Positions 11,957-24,866 are shown, counted from the stretch's first letter. The stretch is DNA of 64,000 bases from Apostichopus japonicus (GCF_037975245.1 NC_092564.1:10146484-10210483); one strand, 5' to 3'. Notes: generated from the letters alone by a model not told the origin. Program-made: numbers and translations.

Positions 11957-12063
11957 ATGGCTGCGAATCCCAGCAAAACGAAAGTGGATCTTCGTTCACT
12001 GATGAAAAGGCAACGGCAAGGCAAAACTTCGAATGTTAAGAGGATTGAATCGCCCCTAGCCAA
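11957..12063 (+). CDS. ZNF830: ZNF830 coding exon 1
   Basis: ATG at 11957 (ACAATGG context) begins residues 1-35. The exon ends after AA of a lysine codon, directly before ATATCCTTTG. No GT donor exists that would keep the conserved KYN-x-LGQL block. Confidence 0.9.
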
Positions 12064-15000
12064 ATATCCTTTGCATCTTATTAGAACTTAAATTCTTTCT
12101 TCGTACTTCGAAATTCGTTAAGTTTATGGCCTAGGCCTACGGCATACAGAGGCTACAATAACTTAGATACCAACAGTAACTGTACGTGTTTCACAGAGTA
12201 AGCATACGTAGCTTAGTTCTGCGAAGTTGTTTCGCAAAATATCATGGAATCGTGAAGAAGTACACAAGTTTATTTGACGATGAGATCAATACTTCACAAG
12301 TTCACATAACTTAGTGACAGTTAATTAAGGGTTCAAGTCCCATCTTACAGCGGTTGGATTGTTTCTTTATTTGTAAGGCCTGTTTTTACAGCAACATTAT
12401 TTTGTCTTGCTCAAATTATTTTGAGAATGACACTTTATGTCCCTTGGCTATTTTAATTATCCAATAAATGTAAGTAAGATTTTTTGACAATCACTTTAGT
12501 CAGGTGTTTGGTCATTTTCATAAGATACTGAGAACAATACTGCACATTCTTTAGTTACAGTTAAAATAAATGGAAGAACCTGATAAATGAAATAAATGAA
12601 AGGGTTTGACTTGATGCATATGGGCTGGTCAGATTCTTCCATTTCTTTATAGCCTAACTCAGGAGTTTTTACAGTTGCAAAATTGTCTTGCCCTTGAGAA
12701 TGACACTTCACTTCCCTTCTGTTAATTTCATGAATTACTGTTATAAAGGGATTTTGCACAATTACAATAATCCTGTGTTTTATTGTTTTGATATTATTAT
12801 TAAGAACACCACTTCACATACCTTAGTTATGATTAAAATAAATGGAAGAATTTGACTGTTGGGATAAGATACTTGATCCATAATGTAGTTTTCTTAATGT
12901 TGGATTGAAGAGGATGTAAAAGATGCAACACTATTGCTAGACTACCATTCCTGCTGTGAAAGATATCTGATCAACATCTTACAGTTCTGAGCTAGAGGTA
13001 AACTCTGATATACTGGGAAAAGTGATGTTAGTAGCAATGATGTCCATTTTGGGAGGCAGATGCCAGGGAGGGATTGAAGAAAAACCTGTGTATAGAGGAA
13101 CAGTCCTGGGTTCAAAGGAAAGATTTCAATAAACTACCGGTTAGGTTTAAGATAGCCAATTAATGATTATATGCTCGCAAATTTCACAACAAGGGAGGTA
13201 CAGTATTGTTAGGATATGATGGCCAGGTATGGCCAAGACATTTTATCAGACTTTTTATCAGATTTAGTCTCTGGTATTAAGGATCATTAAAAGTAGGAGA
13301 TCTCCTCAAGGGAGCGGGACTTTTGTTAGCTGTAAGTCTACCATAAATGGTAGATTGTTCTTTGGCATTTCTTTTGCAATCATGATAGATACAGTACCAT
13401 TTTGGCACTTGAACTTCTGTGTTCAGCAGTTTTATGGAGACAGTTTATCGACTGTTAACCCTCACCACACCTGATTTATGTCCCTGACTCTTATATTTAC
13501 GTACAACAGTCTCGGTCAGTTGACGTGTATGGTTTGCAATATTCCTATCAAGAGTGAAATAATATGGAATGCGCACATACAGGGGAAGAAACACAAACAG
13601 GTTTGTCATTTATTTCTCATATGGTTGCATTTAACTGTCAGTATCATGCATGGGTGGATGGAAGGCTAAGGGTAGGGTGTGAGATCGATTATGTATTATT
13701 TATAATCAGTTTAACAGATTCTACTCTCTTTCCTTTCATCTGCTAACTTTTATGATTTTTTGCTTATAGTAGATTTTATCCCTTAAGAGTAACAATTTGT
13801 ATTTTATATCTTAATTTTAATTATACCAATCAAGTATCTTCACTATTTACATGAATAGTAAATCATCTAATTGTCTATCATCTAAATCATCTAAAAATCA
13901 TCTAAATGTATGACTGCCCTTTATTCTGACAAAATGTAATTTTTTGTACCAATTTTAATAGAAAGGTAAAACCAAGTATTGTTTTTTTAAATACCAAACT
14001 AGCTTATAGTCAATAACATAAAACTGAAAATGATTATAACATTTGTTTGGAATTATTTTTTGTAGGACAGTCATTTAACACTTTGAAAACAAGGATCAGT
14101 TGAAGGAACCACTCAAAATCACTTTTGTAACTAATAAAATTTCTTTTTACTGCATCTTCTTTTGTAGAATATTGAGAATTTCAAGTCCAAAAGTACTCCA
14201 GTAGTAAAGACGACCAATCAGCAGCATCCAGAGGAGGACAAACCTACCTTACCAACATCCTCAAAACTGAAGAGGAAAGCAGAGGCAGAGGAGGTAGAAA
14301 TCCCAGTGCCAAAGAAACTTGCAGGTAAGAATAAAGACTAGACTAGAATATTCATTACCCTCTTCCATGTTTCACAATACTTGGAGGAGGGGGGAGGTCA
14401 AGTATGGACTTGTTCAATATTTGTATACACATGGCACAAATGGTTCCTTTGCATCCAAAGATGTAAAATGACAGATAATTAGCTCAACCATTTAAAAGCA
14501 TCTTTCGACCTGAGTGATTCTTTTATGCAAAAAAATTATAGACCTAGATGCAGCTAATTATTGACATTCGGCACAGTGAGAAAACAAAAGCTGTTCATAA
14601 GAAGGTTATCCACTGTAAAAATGCAGGTTAAGATATAAAAGTTTGAAGGGCCTGACATATCGATGCTAGCAGAATCTTCTCCAGAGGAAGACTAGTACAA
14701 ATGGTCTGACTCAGAGAACATCGTCAGCGCCTCCGACTTTTATAGATTTTACTACAAGTAGGTTATCTTTTCAGCAAAAGTAACAAACACTACCACAAGA
14801 TGTATTAAGGAATACTGTTCAAATACTATGTGTTAGGATACTCTTTATTTAAACCACTTTGTAGCAAATGCTGCCGTTTAATACTTCAAGATCTTCCACA
14901 TAATAAAATGTCTGCCGTTTCAGCTAAGGTGACAAGTACTCCCAGTTATCATGTGAGCTCGGCACACCAATCAAAAGCAGAAAAGAAACAGAAGAAAAGA

Positions 15001-18000
15001 GAAGCCCAGCTAGACACTACAAAACAAGAGAAGATTGCAGAGTCATCGTAAGTAAACTCACCATTCTAATTATTCATATTACCCAGATATTTCACTGGCT
15101 GGTATTAAATATCTGTATAGCTAGCTGATCTGGAGACCTTCAAGCCTTTAAATTGGAATGAAATGGAACATTTTGTTTCCAGTGTTTGCATACTGATTGA
15201 CAAAGAACACAAAAGATTCTGATGAACTACTGGAAAATAACATAGCTTGGAGATATTTCTAACGTTTGCTCTAGGACTATCATACTACGGTGAATGATTT
15301 TTTAAGCTTGCTCTTTAAGACGTGTACATGGAGAATTATGGAAGAATTTATATGTTTTGCTTATTAAAACGGTTACCGAGATAGATACAATTTTGATAAG
15401 TGTATCTCTTTTTATCCTAAGGACTCCAGGCATGAAAACTTCTATACCAGAGGGTTTCTTTGATGATCCAACTGTAGATGCAAAGGTAAAGATAATATTT
15501 TTAAGGGGGGGGGGGAGGGGGTCAGCTTTGGGTTTAAATGAATTTCTGGTGACTTTTTGAACAGCCCTTAACCAAGACATTGCAAGAACAGATTTAAGGG
15601 GAATAATTTCTGAGTATTTTACAAATAAGTTCAGTTCCCTTTGATGAAATATTTTGATGCTTTGCCACAATGAAACATATTCGCAATGTTAATAGCTCAT
15701 GTTGTGAAATAGTGAAGTAAAAGTTGAAAAGTTTGAAGTTGTTTTAAAAATTTTACTTTTAAATGTGTTAATTAAATACTGCTATGAAAAATGTCTGGGA
15801 AACCAAATGTTGGGAGTTGAAATCAAAATTAATTACTGACCTTCATTTAGCGGAGAAATACAGAAGAGAGCCTTAGTACTATCAAGTTTAATATTATTTT
15901 GAATAAATACTAGCTGGTTTGGCCCTAAAACTGACAACCGAATGCAAAAGCTGCTTTTAACTAGTAATTTAAGCATTTTGAATTTGGTCAGAAATGTTTC
16001 AAAGCATAATGAGTATTTCTGAAAATAAGAATGTTATAAAAACCAAAAAAAAAAACAACTAAGACATCCTGCTAGCTATTTTTCAACAAGTAGAATGTAA
16101 CTGAGTGAGTAATTACTGTAAATGGCCAAGACCTCAATCAGCTTGATATCGTTTACCTGTAGATAACATTTCAAATAACTGCTCTGCAAGTTGTCATAAT
16201 CATATTTTTATTTGTACTTTTGTTTTTTTGCATTCCTCACTTTTTGTTTCTGTTTTGTCTATTTTTCTTGTTGAAATTTTAAGGTTCGTAAAGTGGAAGT
16301 AAAGAACACTGCAGAGGAGGAATGGGTCAAGTTTCAGAAGGAGATGGAACAACAACAACAGGTAAGGCTAACTTCAACTCTACGAAAGAAAGACATAATA
16401 TCCAAACTATGGTTGACATTGTCACTGTTTTACGTACATTACCTGACAGAAGCATCAAGTCCCTAATTGATATGATTGTCATTCTTTGTGCATAACCCGA
16501 CAAGACAGATTTGTCTGCACTTTCAGATTCCAATCTTAAAGAAATCAAAGTAAAAATCAAGACAGTGAAATGCCGAAGTTACATAGATGGTCAAATTAAA
16601 CAAATATGTTTCAAAATTTTCAAAGAGAATATTGAACAGTTTCTTAAACAGTTTGGTAATGATACTCATTCAGGTGGCACATTCAAACCTCTAACAGCTT
16701 AAAAGCTTATGGACTTTTGTCATGATTAATTTGGATCACATAATCACACATTGGCAATCGACTCTTTCTCTGTCACTTGGCAATGATCCATTTCCCATAG
16801 CTCTGCATATCTGGTGTACTAGTTCTAGGCCATATCAAGTGATACAAAAACACTAGGTAACGTTTCTTTTTGTACAACTTGTACAATAACACATATTGTA
16901 GATAAATGCTCAGATAGATTTTTCAAATGTCATAACATTAAAGGTATAGGTAGATGAGTTTGCTGTGACTCTCCCTTAGGAATGATGTTAAAGAGCAAAA
17001 CTGCAGCAGCTGCATCCCACTGCAGCAAGGCTGAATCAGTGTTAAACACTGTAGGGACCAGTAAAGCCTATTGTGTGAAATGTGCAGTACAAAAGATGAT
17101 GTCATAAGCAACCTGCCCAATGCTGCTATTGCATTACCCTCAGTGTGGTCCAACTCCTGACACTACGCTGTAGAGGGGTTACAGCTGGAAGGATTAACAG
17201 CTTCTGGTCTCTTTGGTTGAAAGGCAAAATTTCATCTTTCCCATAATTTTATCTTCTTCCAACAGGCCTCCCAAGTTATACTAGAGGCTGATGAAGCGGC
17301 TTCCCAGGTCTCCAGAAACATTACAGAGATTGACGAACAAATGTAAGAAAAATTCAAGAATACGTACATACATATGTAGAATATTAAGGTCTTTATTTCA
17401 CAATGTCTGAACTTCTTTGATGGTCCAGAATCTTTTAGCTGATATGGGCCAAGTTTTATGAATAGTAGCTGAAACTCATTTTTGTTGTTGTTTGAGATCT
17501 ACTCAAATGTAAATTACTTTTAATCTCTGACCCTTGCTATAATGCTTTGCAGAATGCATGGTGACACGGTAGCCCATTTGATCTGAGGGTATCTTTGCTA
17601 TGGTCCCCAGGCCCTCAGTATGTTTATGGTTACCATACGTCCTGATTGATCGGGATTGTTCCATTTTTGCAACAAAAACATATTTGTCCCACCAACAAAG
17701 TGAAGTGTCCTGATTTTCTTAAGGTATTTGAAACTTTAAATGTCGCTGTATTTACAATATGGAAACTAAAAGATGTACATGTTGTATGCATCATCATACA
17801 TGAATGTTTCCGAAGAATGATTCATTATTTCCAGCTCATGAATATGATGATGGCGGCATGTTTGCTACACAAGCTAATGGTATGGGAAAGCTATGTAGCT
17901 CTTTTTAAAATTCAAGGGGATGGAAGTTGTAGGGGGGGAGGGGGATTCAGTGTCCCATTTTTCAACAACAGAAATATGTTAACCTTACTATGATGCTTTT

Positions 18001-18181
18001 GAAATGTCTTATTTCCAGACAAAGATTTGCTAATGTGGAGAAATTACGAGATAAACAAGACGAGTGGAAGGCTCAGAAATTGCGGAAGCAAAATATGTCC
18101 CATGAGGACTCTGGAGGCAGCGAGGATGAAGAAGATTATGCAGAGTTTCTGGATTGGAGGTCAAAGGGTGCCTTCAAATGA
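11957..18181 (+). CDS. ZNF830: ZNF830 (CCDC16), spliceosome-associated zinc-finger protein
   Basis: Eight coding exons (11957-12063, 13501-13600, 14168-14324, 14924-15047, 15422-15485, 16284-16361, 17266-17342, 18019-18181) join in phase to 289 residues plus TGA. The protein starts with VDLRSLMKRQRQ..KRIESPLAKYNSLGQLTC, as in vertebrate ZNF830. One C2H2 finger follows (C45, C48, H61, H67), then a low-complexity K/E-rich linker, the family block PEGFFDDPTVDAKVRKV (~174-188), a glutamine-rich helix, EIDEQ (~231-235) and an acidic C-terminus ending DWRSKGAFK. Known from the family: a nuclear protein of the XAB2/Aquarius/ISY1 splicing complex with roles in genome stability. It is shorter than human ZNF830 (372 aa), mostly in the linker. 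All introns are GT-AG except the first, which is AT-AC. Confidence 0.95.
12064..13500 (+). other. U12-type AT-AC intron of ZNF830
   Basis: The intron begins ATATCCTTTG, the textbook minor-spliceosome AT-AC donor, and ends TTATATTTAC. A TCCCTGAC branch-site-like word lies at 13481-13488, with its A 13 nt from the intron end, inside the usual 10-15 nt window. Removing it joins AA to G and restores K36-Y37-N38 in the most conserved part of the protein. The intron body contains a diverged ~285-bp duplication. Confidence 0.9.
12365..12865 (+). repeat. Diverged direct duplication (~285 bp) in the ZNF830 first intron
   Basis: Blocks around 12380-12560 recur near 12665-12860: TTGTCTTGC..GAGAATGACACTT, then GAACA..CTTTAGTTA and AAAATAAATGGAAGAA. 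Similarity is patchy. No coding content. Confidence 0.65.
13501..13600 (+). CDS. ZNF830: ZNF830 coding exon 2 (zinc finger)
   Basis: Residues 36-69 carry the whole C2H2 finger, C45-x2-C48-x12-H61-x5-H67, in LTCMVCNIPIKSEIIWNAH. Donor GTTTGT, phase 0. Confidence 0.95.
14168..14324 (+). CDS. ZNF830: ZNF830 coding exon 3 (linker)
   Basis: Residues 70-121, K/E/P-rich (KLKRKAEAEEVEIPVPKK), a likely nuclear-localisation-type linker. Acceptor TTTGTAG, donor GTAAGA. Confidence 0.85.
14648..14693 (+). repeat. Decayed copy of the GGCCTGACGTTTCG repeat
   Basis: Inside ZNF830 intron 3: GGCCTGACATATCGATGCTAGCAGAATCTTC is a mutated match to the repeat seen intact at 28811 and 43385. Confidence 0.7.
14924..15047 (+). 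CDS. ZNF830: ZNF830 coding exon 4 (linker)
   Basis: Residues 122-162, lysine/glutamate-rich (KAEKKQKKREAQ). Acceptor CGTTTCAG, donor GTAAGT. Called by phase and splice sites because this part is not conserved. Confidence 0.85.
15422..15485 (+). CDS. ZNF830: ZNF830 coding exon 5 (EGFFDDP block)
   Basis: Residues 163-184, with IPEGFFDDPTVDAK, the most recognisable C-terminal signature of the family. Acceptor ATCCTAAG, donor GTAAAG. Confidence 0.95.
16284..16361 (+). CDS. ZNF830: ZNF830 coding exon 6
   Basis: Residues 185-210, VRKVEVKNTAEEEWVKFQKEM then QQQQ, matching the [20 protein letters not shown] helix of human ZNF830. Acceptor TTTTAAG, donor GTAAGG. Confidence 0.92.
17266..17342 (+). 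CDS. ZNF830: ZNF830 coding exon 7
   Basis: Residues 211-235, an alpha-helical stretch ending ITEIDEQ, like the IGEIDEQIE of human ZNF830. Acceptor CCAACAG, donor GTAAGA. Confidence 0.92.
18019..18181 (+). CDS. ZNF830: ZNF830 last coding exon
   Basis: Residues 236-289, RFANVEKLRDKQDEWK.. then an acidic run and DWRSKGAFK, equal in position to human YRRVEKLRNRQDEIK.. and DWRVKGALL. Stop TGA at 18179-18181. Confidence 0.95.
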
Positions 18182-18925
18182 ATATTCATTTTCATGAGAG
18201 AAAGGGAGAGAGAGCTAGGTACTATCAAGTTCTGCCAAGTGGTCCTCTCGGTTTTTAGTGTACACCAGATAGTATCCATGTACTATATAGATAGAGAAGT
18301 GAACGATAAAATACTACTACCATAGAGAAACTGTTCCTGGTTCAAATTTTAAAGAAACGACAAGTTCGGATAATAGGAATCCATATATACAGTTTTCTAA
18401 TTAGGACTGCTATGTGTTAGGAGAGCTGTGCCTATCCTGGAGAACTCATTGCCAAAGTAGTTAAGATCTGTTCGTTTTGATTTTCTTGTTTGTTTTTTGC
18501 GATCGAAAAGAAAGATTGAGTTTAAAAGTCTGTTTCATCCAACCATGATGTATTTTCTGTTGTTAGTTAATAAGTGTACATTTGCATTTATTATTATACA
18601 TAGGATGAACTTCTCAAAGATGTGGTCCTTGGTACCTTGCAGAAAGAGTGACAGGTTACAATAATTCCAGTCTTTACAGTTTGGAGAACCAGATTGTTGT
18701 TGAGCTGACTATTACTACTTGAAGTGAATTTGATCTGCTCATTGCTGATAATTCTGCCAACAGTTTTTGGTTCTGGAAAGTTTTAGTGAAGAAGCCATTT
18801 GGTAAAACTTCAACCAACACAGTTTACCTGTTTCATTCACTGGAAGTTGGCATAAAAGATGTGAAGAGTAGAATGGAATTGACCAATGGCAGATAATTCA
18901 TACCCTTTATTATCCAAAATATAAA

Positions 18926-18931
18926 AATAAA
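18926..18931 (+). terminator. Candidate polyadenylation signal of ZNF830
   Basis: AATAAA about 745 bp after the stop codon, in an AT-rich context. Other AATAAA-like words occur nearby, so this is only the nearest plausible choice. Confidence 0.3.
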
Positions 18932-18989
18932 AATCAATCCACATGAAATGGGAATGTCTCATCTTAAATGCTGTGTCTTTCACATTTGG

Positions 18990-19685
18990 ATACCCCTTAA
19001 TTTAAACTGAGAGATGCTCTTGGCTACTATGATTTGGTTGTTCTGTAATTCGTTATTTGTTTGTAAGTCATTTGCCATTTGGTTCAATACCAGACACAAA
19101 AATTTGTATGTAATTAAGTAGAACCCAAGTTGTATGTGTATATGTTACAATTTATGTAAAACTAAGAGCTGACTTCTTTTTTTTTTTGCATCGTGACTAT
19201 GACTAAACCATGAATATTCAAACATAATCGGATACTCCTGTTACCAAGTTGTTACCAAGCAATCTTATTGGCTGCCACAATTTGGTTGTTCCTCACCATG
19301 TTAGATTTATCTACCGTTTAGTTTAATATTGGAAAGGTTTTACTGTAGTTGTTTGATTGAACAGAATCTACTGTGGAACTATCGGGATGTATGAAGATTT
19401 ATAAAGAGCTTTCATTTTGTATTGGGTCATTATCTTGACCAAGCCCTGTATCATTCATTCATAATTGGACACCGATGTATGTAAGAGATTTTTGTGACTG
19501 TGGCAGTTCAGTCATTCCTTAAGTTGTGAGTCGTTGCCATTTACAGGACACAGAAAATGTGATTAAGCCGAATCTAAATTATTTGCAAAGAGAAATGGGA
19601 GTAAGCTGGTTTGGTTCTCGTTGCTTCTGTAACCAAGCAATCCTAGTTACTGCAACAATGTGGTTGTCCTGCACTGTTTTAATTT
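18990..19685 (+). repeat. Three diverged tandem blocks downstream of ZNF830
   Basis: A block with CTTATTGGCTGCCACAATTT and GGTTGTTC-type words recurs near 19008, 19255 and 19632, with accompanying CCAAGC and ATAATTGGA-like words. Spacing is irregular (about 245 and 375 bp), so old and rearranged. Confidence 0.55.
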
Positions 19686-22600
19686 AAACATATTTCTCTT
19701 TTTAAAGGTCTACAGACACCTATGAATAACATTGTCCTAACCATTGTCCTAATAGGCATTAGAAGTCATCATTTTCCTAATAGGCATTAGAAATCACGAA
19801 ATAGCTGCAATTCTCAGCAAAATCAATCAAAGATTGACTAAGTTACAAGTCTTTTCTTAATTTAGTTACATTTAGAAAGTGCACGCTGCAGTACAATTTG
19901 ATGCCTTATTCAAAAGATGGATTTGGTCACAATTATTATTATCAGCTAATAAATCAGAGCAAAGATTTTGGAAACGAGAGAAATTGAACACAAATTGTAG
20001 CACCAGCAAAGAGAAGACGAAGAAGGAAAAGAAATACTGACGCTTTGACTTATCATAAAAGGCTGCACTTTATTCATAGCCACTGTGTACAATTTACTAA
20101 AGTGCAAAACAAAATTTTACAAAAATATAAATGGCTCGAATATCATTCATGCATATTCAAAAGAAACAAAAGAAGAAATGAATATATTACACCATCACTG
20201 AAAAGGAAATACTCTTAAGACTTCTTCTGTGTAGGCAAATGCCAGTTACAGAGAGCAAAACTAATTATCCAAAGGAGGATGAAGGTTATTAAACTGTCAT
20301 TGACAAGACAAGATGTATATAATTTAAGCACAATGAAAGCAGATGCAGATGCTTCAAGGCTTTAGCTAAGAAATGTTTAAGGTTTATCGATATGCACATG
20401 ATCTGTGTCACACAATCATGCAATTGGTAAAAGTCTCTTTGCATTTAGCACTTTATGTGTTTCAAGCCTTAGATTACATGTTGGGACAGTATGATGGTTA
20501 CATTATCTGTAGGATTAAGTTAGGATTAAGTTGATTATTTACCATGTCATGAAGAGTGGAAAACAACCTGTGAATCGGACTTCAACTATTACAATTTCAG
20601 GTGCTCATGATGGGTACACTTAGTGAAACATGGGGGGGGGTCTGTCCTGAGAAGGGTCCTAAGTGGAGAAGTCCCGCTTCCTCTTTGTTGGAAAAACTGA
20701 TTTTGAAAGATAAGCACATGAACACTTTCCAAATGTACCATTGTACACGATGTAATTTCAGAATAGTTGATGGACTCTTGCTAATTAAGAATTAGAGCTC
20801 TAGAAAAAAATGTGGACATATTTTATAAGTTCTGTAAAATCTGCCCAGACACTGACATAAGAGGAAATTTGGACTTATGGTACCCTTAGGTTGACTATGA
20901 TTATAACCAAAAGCCGTTAGTACACTGACATGATGATATGTAACATATCCGCTTGTCTACAGTATAGTATCATACATGAAATGTAACAGACACTTTGTAT
21001 ATGATTAAACAACAAAAGAGAAATGTAAATATATAAAAATAACATCCATTATGCAATTTCATTTTTCTGTGATTGTTTTGTCTAAAGAGAATAGAAACGC
21101 CAATGAAGTCATTTGCACTTTGACTATTGTGTTGTATTTTACTGTTCCAGTGTTATGCTCAGATTTTGGGGTTCCACATCTTTCTGCCATTGGTGTACAC
21201 ATGATCAATTCAATTTTATCACTGATATTGGAGACTGTGCAAACCATATCTAGTCTCTAGAGATCAAAAATTTCCTCCCAATATAAGTGCTAAAAGTAAA
21301 TCATGGCATGTGAGTGCATGCTTATATCTAGCCTAGGTACTTCTCAAACATGTTCCCTAACTTTTTGTACTTCACCTTCTGTGTCGCTATACAATTTGGT
21401 ACCTGGAATCTGGTCGCAACATGGAGTCACCTTACAAACTCTTTTTAACAAAAGCGCTAAGATAGCTTAAGTTAATACCCATGATGCATTGTTACGATTA
21501 ATTCACGCACTGTCCCAAAAAAATTTACTCGGTACATAGTTTTGACAAAAAACTAGAAAAGAACTACTCCATATCTATAAAAGTACTTCCTTCTAGAATT
21601 TGATATTCAGAAAAAAGAGAATTAACTTTTATAAACTGAGAGTTACTTTCTTCCTTAATAAAAAGTAGCATAAAGATGAAACAATATTTATATCTTATAT
21701 ATCTAGGGAAACAGTTAATACTGAAAACTTCTTGTAACAGAACTTTATGAATTTAAACTAAATGTTAGTTTTTTTTTTTTAAATGTCAGAATCATGATAT
21801 ATAGCTATACGTCCCACCAACATAGCTATCATTTAAAGACCATGTCAGCACATCTTTACATGAATGGAAGAAATGAACTGTAACAGAAAATACATAAGAA
21901 ACTAAAATGGAGTAGCATCCCCTAACACTTCGAAATGTAAGCAGAACTTTTAACTTTTATGGAAATGAGGCAATTCGGAATGAGGGTATTTTGCTAGGAA
22001 TATTAACTTATTATCAATTATTTCTTAACATATCTATCAAATGCTGATACACAGAGGGAGAAGAGAGACAGCTGCTAAGAGGGGGAGGGGTGGGGGGGGG
22101 GAGTTGACAGTACCTCCTCTCCTAAATCACACACTGACAAATTCAGAAGTCAAGTGGTTCAGGTTTGTTAGGTTTACCCCAAATAAAGGTTACAGAGTTA
22201 CTTGAGTCAGTAGATTGTTCTGGCAATAACTGATCTCAATTGACATTGTGCAACTTGTTACAACTCTGGAGGGACCATCTACAGCCATGCACAAATGCAT
22301 TTTGCAAATGTGTTGACACTGTAATAATAAGCAGAGTGAACCTGGTTTATGGTATGATGTTACTTATCAATCTGGGTTAAGCAGGGCTTGAGTATATATA
22401 TGGACTATGAAAAATGGGAAGCAAGAATAACATTTAAAGAATTCATCTTTTTAGCTAAAGCTGCCACAAATTAACCTGAAACTCATGTTTCTTCTTATAG
22501 ATTACTATTAAGCAAAAGCACACTCCATTTGATCCAACCTTTGGAACCTTATAATGCTCATATTATATCAGATTGTAACAAAATGAAAAAATATATATAT

Positions 22601-22807
22601 ATAAATATGCTAGGTTAACCTCTTTCAAAAGAAAAACAAACTTGCACATTTGAAACAACAAATCTGATGACAACCAGAAAGTCAGTTAGCTTTGTGATTC
22701 CTTGCCATACAATTCATACAATTTGCTCACAATTCAAAATTACTGTCTGACTAATGTAGGCAAACTATGTTCACTAAGTCATAGCATTGGAGAATTCACA
22801 GATTAAA

Positions 22808-23275
22808 AGGTTCTCAGACGTTGATGCCTGTTGACCTCATGCGACCTTTGACCTCTATCAATTCAATAGGGTACTTGCACTCACCAAGCTGGTTATTCAT
22901 ACAAATTCAAGAAAGATGAACTTCTTGTGTTATTGTGTTTACAAGATTCTCAGACTTTCACTTAAATGTTGACTGAAAATGACCGTTGACTTCGACCCAT
23001 TTCAATTAGGTTCTTTTACTAAACAAGTTAAATCAACACGCCATGTATGAAGTTCAACAGAGATGTACTTTTTGAGTTATCTTGTTTCACAAAGTTTTCA
23101 GACTTTGACCTCTGTTGACCCCAAATGACCAGAGAACTTCACAGAAAACAATAGGCTTCTTGTACTCGATCAGACGGATCCACATACCACGTTAAACCAC
23201 CATTAACTTTTTGAGTTACCACGTTTTTCAAGCTAGTGCCACATGTATAAACACACACACACATGCCATCACCAT
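22808..23275 (+). repeat. ~140-bp tandem array, three diverged copies, DR1-like motif
   Basis: Units start CAAGRTTYTCAGACTT-like and carry a TGACC..TTGACC block, an AATAGGCTTCTTGTACT-type block and a GAGTTATC/GAGTTACC end. CGACCTTTGACCT at 22842-22854 is one base off a perfect nuclear-receptor DR1. The array ends in a CA-rich tail and ATGCCATCACC. Same family as 35948-36430. Confidence 0.8.
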
Positions 23276-24379
23276 CAAGTAGATTCCTTTAGGCAAGGAA
23301 ATCAAAATTGATTTCATTCCAATAACTTTAATATTTGAATTTTTTGTACAAGTCATTGAAAGACACCAGTAACTGAATGATGACATTTCTGATTTACATA
23401 TAAACACAGTACTTAACATTTGAAAAATTATGCAACACAATTTTTGAGAAAGAGCAAAAAGTATTACATTTGGTTCATAATAGTAAAAGTAATAGTTAAC
23501 TGACTGAAAAAAAGAAGGTTCACCTTGATACAGAACCATTTGAAATTACAAATATTCTCTAGTTTATAATCTGGTGTGCCATAAAAATATGAAAAACAAA
23601 AACTTCTTTTGTCCATGCATAATAAAAACAAGCCCTGTGCTTGATTTTATTATGAAGGAGACAATGTCATGCCTAATGGCATAGGAATAGCAACTTCTGA
23701 ACCAGTGCAGTTCAGGTTGACCACGATGATAATGATTTTGGAAGGGAGACACTCCCACACAGATGTATGTTTGGGACAGCCACACTATACCACAAGTACA
23801 TGTTACAAAAATATATTAGCTTGGTACTTTTAATATCTATGAAATCTAAAAAAGAGGAAAACAAAATGAGGGCCTTTAAACCTCAGTAAAAAGTAACATC
23901 ATTATCCTCTACCAAGATATGGTTTCATTGGAAAGAATTTCTCACCTCAGGTGATGCCCTGATACTAGTACAAGATATATTCAAGCTCCAATAAATATTC
24001 TCAAATAATAAATACATGATCAAATTGCCAATTCCATCAGGCAATCGAGAAAGAGGAAGGGAAAAGAAGCTAAGTAAAGGGGAAAGCATAAATTGTTGCA
24101 GACGATTAACTTCATATTGATCACATGCTAAAACCTGACTTAATGCAAACTTGCAAAGGATATTAAAACATGTCAAATGTTCTCCTGCAGTGAATTCCAT
24201 CCTTCTCTCACCCCCTCCCACTCTTCCCTTCCTAAATCCACATGTAAAGTGATTTGGAAGACATTTAACAGGTCATTTCCAACAGTAGTGGCATTTTTAT
24301 ATTTGTTTTACACAAATACAATATCTTCTTCACTTTGCAAAGTACTTGACATCTATGTAAGGTAACAGCTGCTGCTTAG

Positions 24380-24385
24380 TTTATT
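24380..24385 (-). terminator. Candidate polyadenylation signal of STARD3
   Basis: AATAAA on the minus strand, about 360 bp past the STARD3 stop. Position is plausible but not proven. Confidence 0.35.
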
Positions 24386-24743
24386 CTCCTCCTCCTCCTT
24401 CTCCAGCAAGATATAGCGAATAACACCATTGCTTCCATTTTCACTAGCATCACTGGAAGACCCAATTTCAGACGAAGAATACGCCAAAAGTCCTTTAACG
24501 CTTCATTCATATCTAATGACAGAATTGGCTCTCACAGGTAAGATTTGGACCGTTATTACCTCATAATCAATTAGATGCTTCGGGTGTCCTCAATAGTCTG
24601 ACCTCAAGCATAAGAAGATGTTTACTAAGTTACTAACTCTCCTTCTCTCAACTTCAAGTCAAAAGCATGTCATTCTGTCTCATGTGTTTGAAAAAAAATC
24701 ATCATCCTTTCTAAATAAGTGTTACGTTGACTTCAAGATGGTT

Positions 24744-24866
24744 CTAAGAAGCACCTGATGATATTTCTGACTGTTCTGCAGAGGATTTCAGCAATGTAGA
24801 AAGACCTTGATAAATCTCCCCAATGGAGCTAGACATCACTTGACGAAACATGTTCTGAGGACACAG
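24744..24866 (-). CDS. STARD3: STARD3 last coding exon
   Basis: Residues 498-537, LCPQNMFRQVMSSSIGEIYQGL.., in the place of the final START helix, then an unmatched serine-rich tail and stop TAG at 24746-24744. Acceptor TTCTACAG. Confidence 0.88.
   Translation of the reverse strand: MCPQNMFRQVMSSSIGEIYQGLSTLLKSSAEQSEISSGAS

Larger units (their letters stand above)
18182..24743. other. Convergent 3' flanks of ZNF830 and STARD3, no further gene seen
   Basis: About 6.5 kb holding both 3'UTRs. It contains diverged tandem blocks (18990-19685), a G-rich tract near 22080-22105, AT-rich filler and the first DR1-bearing array. I found no conserved protein segment in any frame. Confidence 0.6.

Noticed and set aside
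12330-12340. A tRNA gene suggested by GGTTCAAGTCC
   Set aside because: There is no matching A box or acceptor stem upstream and the T stem is imperfect; at most a decayed tRNA-like fragment.
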